Shown: positions 21,143 through 28,920 of the stretch, one piece after another
Position numbering within the stretch: the first letter of the stretch is position 1
Layout of the letters: the number at the start of each line of letters is the position of its first letter
DNA from: Chromera velia
Lineage: Eukaryota > Sar > Chromeraceae
Reading direction: 5' to 3'
Length of the DNA stretch: 28,920 bases
Assembly: GCA_018398765.1 (NCBI GenBank)
Contig: JAHBMJ010002675.1
Span: 64,001-92,920, forward strand
Notes under the pieces: model-generated
Databases searched by the model: none
Seen by the model: the letters and a program-made list of their open reading frames with translations, nothing else
What the model was told of the DNA's origin: nothing
Translations under genes and position numbers: made by a program

Positions 21143-22190
21143 CAGCATGACTACACCTCTTTCATTCTCTGCTCAGACAGCAGCATGACCGCATCTCTTT
21201 CATTCTCTGCTCATGAGCAGCCTGACTGCGTGACATGGTCCGTCCCTCTCTGTATGTCTCACTCTCTACCCAGGAACGGCACCTCTGCTTTTCTTTCACT
21301 CTCTGCCGAGGTAACAGCATGACTGCGCCTCTTTCATTCTTTGCTCAGGCAATAGCAGAATTCTATTGCTCTCACTCTCTGTTTAGTCAGTAACATGACA
21401 GTTACTGTACCTCTTTCATTCTCCGCTCAGACAGTAGCATGACTGCACCTCTTTCATTCTCCGCTCTGACAGCAGTATGACCGCATCTCTTTCATTCTCT
21501 GCTCATGAGCAGCCGGACTGCGTCCCTCTCACTCCGTCTCACTCTCTACCCAGGAGCGGCACGTCCACATTTCTTTCAGTCTCTGCCGTGAGGCAGCAAC
21601 ATGACTGTACCTGTTTCATTCTTTGCACAGTCAGCTGCATGACTCCATCGCTCTCACTCTCTGACAGTGGTCAGTCAGTATCAGGACTACACCTCTTTCA
21701 CTTTCTACCCAGGCAGCAGCATGACTGCACCTCTTTTATTCTCGGCTCAGGCCGCAGCGTGGTTCGCTCTATATCACTCTCTGTTCTATCAGCAGCATGA
21801 CCGCACCTCTTTCATTCTTTGTTCAATGTCGGCATCTCTTTTACTCTCTGCTCAATCAGCGGCATGAGTGCACCTCTTTCATTCTTTCCTCAGTCAATAG
21901 CATGACTGCATCTCTTTCATTCTTTGCTGAGGCAACAGCATGACTACACTTCTTTTATTCTGAGTTCAGACAGCAGTATGACTGCACCTCTCTCATTCTC
22001 TGCATAAGGAGCAGCCTGGCTCTATGTATCTCACTCTCTGCTCTGTCAGCAACATGACTGCACCTCTTTCATTCTCTAGTTACTGTACTCAGTCAGCAGT
22101 ATGTCTCCGTCTCTTCCTGGACCACTCTCTACTCAGTCAGCAATATGACTATACCTCTTTTATTCTTTGCTCAGGCAGCGGCATGTCTTT
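21143..22190. repeat. Degenerate 38-bp satellite array
   Basis: Some two dozen diverged head-to-tail units resemble CAGCATGACTGCACCTCT followed by TTCATTCTCTGCTCAGTCAG. The 38-bp spacing is clear at 21143-21180 and following. A longer period is visible: the block CAGCATGACCGCATCTCTTT...CATGAGCAGCC at 21181 recurs at 21473 (292 bp later) with the same flanking variant units. Because 38 is not a multiple of 3, the open frames rotate through the unit and the weak protein-like pattern is an artefact. Confidence 0.85.
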
Positions 22191-22538
22191 CATGCTTTGG
22201 ACAGCACCGTTTAGCCCGTTTCTCCATAAAATTGAGGAGATTTCGCATCGTTCAAATGCATGCTTTTACTGTTTTTCAATTTGTTGATGAATCACATGAG
22301 AATGAATTTGCAAGAAGTGAAATGCTGCATGCAGTGTAGCTGAATCCAGTTCAAAAGATCGTTTTCATAATTCAAAAACGAGACTTGCTATCGGTTTTTA
22401 TCAACTTTTAATGTGTTTTTCAATCAAATTCTTATAGTAAAAGATTGTATAGCTATGCTATATGAGAAAGAGTGTTTACTAGGCATTGAATTAGGCGCCT
22501 TTTAATGGCTAGAAACCCTAGGAGACGGCTCTTAAATT
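22191..22538. other. No gene recognised; retrotransposon target flank
   Basis: A/T-leaning unique sequence between the satellite and the retrotransposon target duplication. No feature was identified. Confidence 0.5.
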
Positions 22539-22543
22539 TATGT
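22539..22543. repeat. Target site duplication TATGT (left)
   Basis: TATGT lies directly before the element and recurs directly after it at 28833-28837. A 5-bp duplication is the size made by Ty1/copia integrases. Confidence 0.85.
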
Positions 22544-22801
22544 TGATAAATGTAGGGGTTGATGATGATATTCACGTAAAAGATCTCACGGTAATTCAGG
22601 TCCGGGGAGAAGGGGGGTCGATACAATACTGCAAACTAGATACATGGTAGGACGGATCTCGCCGTTTCACGCACACGGCACAACACCACAAAAATCAGAA
22701 CAACACATATGAATGTGCCCCATAAACAGGGCTCGCACGGACTAATGCGCAAGCGGCCCTGGAAAGGCACTAACGAATAACCACGCATCGATGGCCTAAC
22801 A
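22544..22801 (-). repeat. 3' LTR (258 bp)
   Basis: In sense orientation it runs TGTTAGGCC...TTTATCA. It matches the other LTR almost throughout, with differences such as CGATACAATACTGC versus CGATGCAACACAGC and single-base changes elsewhere. Confidence 0.92.
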
Positions 22802-22815
22802 ATCACCCCCTGACT
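22802..22815 (-). other. Polypurine tract candidate
   Basis: The sense strand reads TCAGGGGGTGAT immediately before the 3' LTR's TGTT. This is the position where plus-strand DNA synthesis is primed in LTR elements. It is short and contains two T residues. Confidence 0.6.
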
Positions 22816-22902
22816 GAACGCCGAACGAAGGCGGGAGGGAACATATAAGCCGTCACCACACAAACACAAAATCTCTCACTCAATGAATCATTCAATCACA
22901 CA

Positions 22903-25890
22903 TCAATTCATTCTAGCAACTCGAGAGAATTGAGTCGCACGAGCAGACTTCGCAAAATTCAGAACTTTCCTCTTAGGCTCAACTGCACCCCCCATTTCAT
23001 GCTCAACCGAAGGTGCACTGTTTCGTCTCACTCTCTCCACAATGAATTTCGTATGCTTGTCGGCCCTCTGATCCTTTGTAGACACCCAAGACACTTTCGC
23101 GCGGAGCGCACGAAGCTCTTGCCGAACATACTTCAGCAAGCCATCCATGCGAGGCTCTCTCTTTGAGGACCCACTCTCTAACTGCGCAAGCAAAGGGGCA
23201 CTGTCTGTGTAAATCTCCACTGAGGGAGACTTGCCCCACAAAGCAGACACAAGCTCCTTCCACTGGAAGGCCTGCTTCACACTATCAACAAGGGCACAAA
23301 CCTCTGCAGACGTAGAGGAAATCAACTTTCTCTTTATTCGTTTGCTCTTCCATGCAACTAAGTTTGTCCTCCTCATCACTTCGACCGTTTCCTTCTCATC
23401 AACCAAGTAACATTCAAAACCACTTCTTCCTTCACATCGCACAAGGGAATATGCAGCATCAACAAACAAAGCAATCTTTGGATCGACCACTGCGTTCATT
23501 CTCAAAGTCTCTCCTTTCTCTTTCGCACGCACAAGGGCAAGGAGGGCAGCAGTCAACTTCGCACCCGTCAGGCAAGAATTGTACCGCGACAGCTCTGAAA
23601 ACAGAAAAGCCAAATCGACAGAAGTCCTGCACACCCATCCAAGAATGCCCATCACTTTCTGCATCACAGCAATAAGAGACTCATCCTTCTCTTCCTCCTT
23701 TGCCAAAAGATCGAAAGACAAATTCTTTCTCGGCAAACTCTCTTTCTCTACAGGGATAGAAGACAAGTATCCTTCCTGCGAAATCACAAACTCATCTCCA
23801 TTCTTTTTCACCTCCAATCCAGTGTAACCCATCTCTCCTCCTTCTACCAGAATCTCAGGCTCGTCCATCTGCAGTCTCTTTCTGATGGACGCGAAGTCAC
23901 GCAAGGGATCAGCAGAGAAAACCAAAAGATCGTCCACATGCGCAACCATGATCGCTTTCGCTCCTTTCTTCTTGTCTCCTTCTTTATACAAAACAAAGAC
24001 AGACTCAAGCACTTCCTCCCATCCTTCTTCTTTCGCAATCTTCTTGAAATGCTGGCCATATAGACGCGGTGCATCCTTCAGACCATACATTGCACGCTCT
24101 AACTGATAGACCTGACCAGGAACGATACCTTCGGGAGACCCCGTCGGAACGCGCCCTGGCAGCTGCACATACACCTCATCATTTATCGGTGCAGTCAAGA
24201 ATACAGTACGCACATCTGACTTTCCGACCGACCACTTTTTTCCAGCCGCAAACACAAAGCAAAACAAAAGAGCCCACCAGGAGGCCGTCCCACTGAATGT
24301 CTCTACATTCTTCCTGTCGTCTTGAAATCCTTTGCAGACCAGCCTCAGGCTGGCTTTCGGCACTCTCTTTCCTCCTTTTATCTTCCATGTAAGCACCCAT
24401 CGTGTCTTCATGACTCTTCTCTTTTGTGGCACTCTCACTCCATTTATCTTTAACACTTTGTTCTCAGCAAAGCTCTTCAACTCCTTCTTCATTGCCTCAT
24501 CATGACTTCCATTCCTCACTTCCTCCTCCGTTGCATCGATGTGACCCTTTCTCGGATTCACATGACTCATCATTTTCTCAATCACTTTCTCACTCACTTC
24601 GACTTGCTGACTTCTTCCTTTTGCGCCTCTCTGCTCTCCGTTTTTCTCTTTCTCCTGTTCTTTCTCTCCTCTCTGTTCTTCTCTTTCTTCTTTCTCCTGT
24701 GGCGACTTCTGGGTTGCCAAGCCCGGTTCTCTTTCTTCTCTCTCGCCTCTCTTTTCCTTCCTCGCTACTCTGGCTGACTTCTTTCTTTCCTGTGCTCTCC
24801 TCTGCACGATATCTTCCTGAGAGAATTCTCTCACTTCAACTTCCTGTGCGAAACGCACTCTTTTCTTTGTCTTCTGTTTGCCGGGAAAACCCAAACGAAA
24901 CGTAGACTTTCTTTCAGGTACGACATCAATGTCTTCTGCCTCAAGAAAACTTTCTTCTTCTTTCTTCTCTTCAACATGGACAGGCGCTGTCTGACTGGGC
25001 GTGCACTCCCTGCCTGACTGCTCTGCCGAAGCCTCTCTACTCTCCACCCCCTGCTGTGCAGCCCGCCACTCCAGTTCGCGACGCTGGAGTTGCGAGCCAA
25101 CAGCACTTTGAGTGGGAAGGCAGACAGGCACAGACACATCTGGCTCACCCGCAAGGACCCTCTCCAGTTGCCTCACGGCCGCCTGGGCCACCTGTTGGGG
25201 GAGGTGAGCTTGAGCTCGAGAAGAAGAAAGGACAGCTTCAGGGAGGTCACCCCCATCTGCAGAAACATCGATCTCTTCCTCATCATCGAGAGAGAAATCG
25301 GAGAAACGATCCAACTCATCATCAACAAGCTCCTTTCTCTTGTCGTCATCATGCAAAAAATCACCAGACACATCAAGACCATACCAAGATTTCAATGAAA
25401 CAGCACTCGGATGAACACGCAAAGGACGCCACCCCTTCCCACTCTCTGTCTTTACAAGCACACACACAACAGAAGAACTCTCTACCCCACAGAAAATCGC
25501 ATCCTTCCCGCAAACCGATTGTCCCGAGACGCCCGAGGGACGAGGATCGGACACAACCACCCGGTCACCGACAAAGAGAGGGGAAATGGCTTTGGCTGCG
25601 TCTGCACCAAACATGAAAGCATTTGGAGATTTGCCAGTTCGATTGGCCACACATTCATTGATGGAATCAATGATTCCAGGCAACAGCCACTTCGCACAAT
25701 ACTTGGGAAGATTCAAATCGGCAAGCAATTTCCACATCAATCTCTTCACCGTGCGATTCATTCTCTCAACCTTGCCTTGAGGTTGCGGGGTATACAACAC
25801 AGGACCCCTACGATGAAAAATGTCTTCCTCATCACAAAAGAAATCGTAACCGCCTTTCTTGTCCCCTTGAAACTCCCTTCCGTTATCTGT
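22903..25890 (-). pseudogene. pol: integrase C-half, reverse transcriptase, RNase H
   Basis: The longest uninterrupted part of the polyprotein, 995 codons after the TAG at 25891-25893, ending at TGA 22903-22905. It begins TDNGREF (second catalytic Asp of integrase) and contains PQPQGKVERMNRTVKRLM with the catalytic Glu. A long Lys/Glu-rich linker follows. Reverse transcriptase motifs are KSDVRTVFLTAPI, LERAMYGLKDAPRLYGQHF and HVDDLLVFS (about 23940-23915). RNase H motifs are ALFVDAAYS, SSTSAEVCALVDS and IYTDSAPLL. Canonical copia text would be YVDD and YGLKQAPR, so some positions have drifted while the catalytic acids remain. It has no start codon of its own and is the 3' part of the single-frame gag-pol. 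Confidence 0.92.
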
Positions 25891-26595
25891 CTACACCTCT
25901 GCAGGTTTCTTTCTCATTCCATATTTTGCGGACAGACGCTCAAAACGACGCACCCACTCAATCAAATGCCTCACTGCCTTTCCTTTCGAAGACAAAACCA
26001 TACAAGACACAAAACCACCCGCAGAATCAACAATCAAAGAAACAGGCTTCCCCCCCGGCAAAAACATCACATCCTGAAAGATTCTTTCATTTGCGCGCGG
26101 GGGGGCAGAAGACGTTCCATCAGGCGCACACTTTCTGGCAGGGATTCTTCTTATCACTGCATTCACTTCCTGACACCGACGGCAGACAGAACGAACCTCA
26201 TCACATGCTTTCACAGTCATACGAGACGAAAGACCCTTCTCTTTCATGGTAGCATACAGACGGGAGCCCGTCGCATGCCCAAAACGCTTGTGCCACATCA
26301 ACGTCTCTCTCAAACTCATCTGACCTTCAGTGGGGAAACGAAGTTTTCTCCATCTTGCCGGAGACACGCGCACTTCCTTTGCCTTTCCTTTCCCATTTTG
26401 TCTAGAAGACACAGATGAGGGCTGTGGAGACCCAGACACAGATGAGGGCTGTGGAGACCCGTTCTTATTTCCCTTATCACCCCCCCCCTTAACATTCAAA
26501 CACACACGAAAAGGACCCACGTATTTACCTCTGCACACAGGTGCAGACGACCCACGAACACACAAAACAAGCGTTCCGTTCTCTTCACGCACTCA
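25891..26595 (-). pseudogene. pol: GAG-pre-integrase and integrase N-half
   Basis: Between stops TGA 26593-26595 and TAG 25891-25893. It contains LMWHKRFGHATGSRLY and VCRRC, the HHCC zinc-binding module before copia integrases, and FQDVMFLPGGKPVSLIVDSA, where the first catalytic Asp lies. A near-perfect tandem repeat encodes GSPQPSSVS twice (about 26400-26460). It is in the same frame as both neighbours. The TAG stands one codon before the catalytic TDNG. Confidence 0.88.
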
Positions 26596-27078
26596 CGCAC
26601 GAAACTTGCCTCCCCCTTTGCGGGGGAGCTCAACCCAAAACGGCTCATGCACTTTCTGCAATTTCAGGCCACGCACAGACACAAGGGAAACAGGCACTGA
26701 CCGAGAGTAAGCACCGGAAAGACATGCCGTCTCCGTGCCCCCTCGTGCCGTCTCCACACCTGGAAGCTCCACATCGACCTCACGACTCGTTCTATGGACT
26801 CGCCCATCAACGTCCACAAACTCACACTCTCCCTCTCTCATCTCCACAACACAATGCCTCACATCCTCTCCAAAGAAATGTCCACTTGCTCCAGTATCTA
26901 CCACTGGAGATGACTCTCGCTCACTCGCTTGCACGCCGTCTCGACTCCATCTCCTCCTCACCGGAAAGGCCCCACACTCGCCCCAATCACTCTCCCTCTC
27001 TTCCTCAAGCACAGAAAAGCGATTCTTCAAACGGAGAGACGGGCTGTGCTGCCTTCGGCGTCCCTCACCCGAGTGTAG
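26596..27078 (-). pseudogene. pol: aspartic protease
   Basis: The segment between in-frame TGA 27079-27081 and TGA 26593-26595. It reads LKNRFSVLEEERESDWG, then SSPVVDTGASGHFFG with the retropepsin catalytic DTGAS (about 26898-26884). Expected role: cleavage of the polyprotein. The frame is shared with the zinc knuckle upstream and the integrase downstream. Confidence 0.85.
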
Positions 27079-28503
27079 TCATCGCCTGGTGGGGGAGCGG
27101 CCACGCTGCCCCTGCTTCTCGGGTGCTCTCTGCCCCTGTCTGTCGGGACCAGGTGTGGGGCTCCTTCTCCTCTGCTGCTGCTGCTGCTGCTAGGGGCCCC
27201 TGTGGGAGAAGCCACAGTGTCTGGGAGGGATAGGGGAGAGGCCTCTGCGCTGCCTCTCGCAGTCACGCGCGAAGTGCCCATACTCCTGACAGTAGTAGCA
27301 TCGGGAATTCTGGGGATCCCCGTGCGGTCCCTAAGGTCCTCTGCTCTGGCTGCGACTTCTTCCTCTCACCTCCTGCCACCCCCCAGTGGCACTCATGGCT
27401 CTCCCCCTGCTCTGCTCTCTCTGCTGCTGACCTTGGCGGTGGTGGTGGTGCGAGTGGTGCTGGCCTCTGATGGTGAACGCCGTCTCCTCTCTCCTGGGAT
27501 GATGGGCACGGCCATCCTGTCTTCCTCTGCGGTGCTTGTCTTCGAGCTTCTCGATGGAGACGTAGAATTTGATGCCGTCCTCGAGCTCCTCCCATGTGAG
27601 CTCGTTCAGGTCGGCGATCTTCACTCCCCCTCTCTGGAGACGGTGGTCACGCAGATACTCCTTCTTCTGTTCGAGGGATAGGGCGCCCACAAAAGCGTTG
27701 ACCTTCTGCTTGTCGGTAATCTCCCACTCAATGTCGCCCGCCTGCACAATCACATCTTCCATACGCTTGTCCAACTCCACCCAGCTGAGGTGGTCCCTGC
27801 GGTCACGGCGGTGCTCTTCCCCTCGCTTCTATGGGAAGTTGTCGAGCAGATCCTGCACAGACAACTGCTGGGCAAGCACAGCACTCATGTAGTCCTCCAC
27901 CAGGTAGACGACAACCTTCTCGATTGGGATATTCTTTCCCTTTCGCAGACGGCGCACGTCAGTCTTGAACTGTGCGTGGCCGTTGCTGGCGTTGTTGAGG
28001 GCAAAGAGAATTTGGTCTCTCCATTTCTGAGTGGACGCAAAGTTCTCACGCTTGAGGTAGACCCGCTGGAAAGAACTCCACAGCTCGTGGAAGGTCTTGA
28101 TGGCGGCCTTGCTCTCAAACTTCGGGCACGCAGACATGTCCACCTTCTTGCCCTTCTTCTTGGGAGAGGAAGGCGGGAAAAAGCGGCTTGGCGGGAACGC
28201 GACAGACTGAGCATGGGGCTGGGAAGGGCGGGTCTCGTAGACTGGGGTCCTTGGCGAATCAACGAAGGGAGGAACAGGGGAATCGTCTTCATCTTCTTGC
28301 TTCTGCTGGGGAGGCTGGCGGGGAAGCGTCAGAGTGGCGGGGGGAAGGGATGCCTTGGCAGGCTTGGCTTCTTTTTGCTTGGGCTGCTGGGCCTTCAGGA
28401 TAAGATCCAGCTTCTCATCGAGGGCGGTGAACTTGGTCTCAAACTCCTTTCGCACCGACTTGAAGATGGCCTCTTTCATCTCTGTTGTTGCTCGAGTTTC
28501 CAT
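27079..28503 (-). pseudogene. gag with CCHC zinc knuckle, three TAG interruptions
   Basis: Starts at ATG 28503, 37 bases inside the 5' LTR edge; a GTG upstream is also in frame. The N-terminus is a coiled-coil-like METRATTEMKEAIFKSVRK. The capsid-like part includes FHELWSSFQRVYLKRENFAS and LVEDYMSAVLAQQL; after TAG 27829-27831 it continues WVELDKRMEDVIVQAGDIEW. After TAG 27331-27333 comes the knuckle CYYCQEYGHFARDC (CX2CX4HX4C, about 27300-27259). TAG 27190-27192 is followed directly by six CAG codons. The region ends at TGA 27079-27081. All pieces lie in one frame, so substitutions rather than indels broke it. Confidence 0.85.
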
Positions 28504-28539
28504 CGTTGTAGCGGCGATCGCAGAAGCTGACACACTGAG

Positions 28540-28832
28540 TGATAAAGTCTAGGGGTTGATGATGATATTCACGTAAAAGATCTCACGGTAATTCAGGTCC
28601 GGGGAGAAGGGGGGTCGATGCAACACAGCAAACTAGATACATGGTAGGACGGATCTCGCCGTTTCACGCACACGGCACAACACCATAAAAATCAGAACAA
28701 CACATATGAATGTGCCCCACAAACAGGGCTCGCACGGACTAATGCGCAAGCGGCCCTGGAAAGGCACTAACGAATAACCACGCATTCGCTGGAAAGGCAC
28801 TAACGAATAACCACGCATTCGATGGCCTAACA
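28540..28832 (-). repeat. 5' LTR (293 bp) with internal 33-bp duplication
   Basis: In sense orientation TGTTAGGCC...TTTATCA. It is longer than the 3' LTR mainly because 33 bases (CTGGAAAGGCACTAACGAAT...) are duplicated at 28756-28788 and 28789-28821. The 3' LTR has a single copy. Confidence 0.92.
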
Positions 28833-28837
28833 TATGT
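28833..28837. repeat. Target site duplication TATGT (right)
   Basis: Matches the TATGT at 22539-22543. Confidence 0.85.
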
Positions 28838-28876
28838 TTTTATAGTAGAAACAATGCACCTGTTGAATGCACCTGA

Positions 28877-28900
28877 AATGCACCTGAATTCAGGTGCATT
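28877..28900. repeat. 24-bp perfect palindrome
   Basis: AATGCACCTGAA followed by its exact complement. The half site TGCACCTG is repeated just upstream (near 28856 and 28867). It could be a hairpin or dimeric binding site, or the edge of another repeat that continues past the window. Confidence 0.9.
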
Positions 28901-28920
28901 CGTCGAAAGCACCTTACACC

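Larger units (their letters stand above)
22544..28832 (-). mobile_element. Ty1/copia LTR retrotransposon, full length
   Basis: A 6289-bp element on the minus strand, bounded by TG...CA LTRs and a TATGT duplication. Order in the sense direction: 5' LTR, gag with a CCHC zinc knuckle, protease, integrase, reverse transcriptase, RNase H, 3' LTR. Integrase before reverse transcriptase defines the copia group. A purine-rich tract (AGGGGGTGAT) abuts the 3' LTR. No TGG-starting primer site follows the 5' LTR, so the primer may be unusual or decayed. The LTRs differ by several substitutions and one 33-bp duplication. The body carries six in-frame stops, so the copy is not young and cannot be autonomous without read-through. 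Confidence 0.95.

Noticed and set aside
21143-22190. CRISPR-like array
   Set aside because: Units are contiguous and diverged, with no unique spacers between identical repeats. The context is eukaryotic.
21131-22339. A repeat protein with QQHDxTSFILCS-like units
   Set aside because: The DNA unit is 38 bp, so the reading frame rotates and hits stops. The pattern is a satellite, not a conserved protein repeat.
22861-22905. A separate gene between the 3' LTR and the end of pol
   Set aside because: The interval of about 100 bp holds only the tail of the element's internal region.
25056-27233. Several plus-strand frames of 100-335 codons opposite pol
   Set aside because: They are shadows of the retrotransposon polyprotein. 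They show no domain and have no independent codon or motif support.

Overview
The window looks like nuclear DNA of a eukaryotic microbe with an alga- or alveolate-like genome. Genes are split by many spliceosomal introns (GT-AG, one GC-AG), intergenic DNA is long, microsatellites and minisatellites are very dense, and there is a Ty1/copia LTR retrotransposon. A chromerid or similar alveolate alga would fit, but the sequence alone does not prove the taxon.

Layout. (1) About 1.16-4.83 kb, minus strand: scattered but correctly ordered pieces of a UPF1-like superfamily 1 helicase. It has lost reading frame in several places and carries several in-frame stops, so it is read as a pseudogene. (2) About 5.1-9.75 kb: no gene recognised. 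It holds a long pyrimidine tract, about 500 bp of pure-purine repeats, a GA array, hairpins, a 37-bp inverted-repeat element around a short assembly gap, and an AT-rich island. (3) 9.76-9.97 kb, minus: a lysine-rich possible terminal exon. (4) 11.24-17.01 kb, minus: an intact-looking 11-exon DEAD-box helicase of the DRS1/DDX27 family (751 codons after splicing), whose introns hold large CA/GA arrays. (5) 17.53-19.51 kb, plus: a four-exon dolichyldiphosphatase (237 codons after splicing), divergent from DDX27 across a 518-bp intergenic region with short promoter-like repeats. (6) 19.5-22.54 kb: no gene recognised, but there is an approximately 1-kb degenerate 38-bp satellite array. (7) 22.54-28.83 kb, minus: one complete copia-type LTR retrotransposon with TG...CA LTRs and a 5-bp TATGT target duplication. 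Its gag-pol is a single frame with no indels but six internal stop codons. (8) The last bases hold a 24-bp perfect palindrome.

Functionally, the two live genes are housekeeping: DDX27 for 60S ribosome assembly in the nucleolus and DOLPP1 for dolichyl phosphate recycling in the ER. They share only a promoter region. The most informative signal is the contrast between these clean genes and the two stop-ridden minus-strand genes, whose stops are mostly TAG and in at least one case sit on a conserved glutamine codon.
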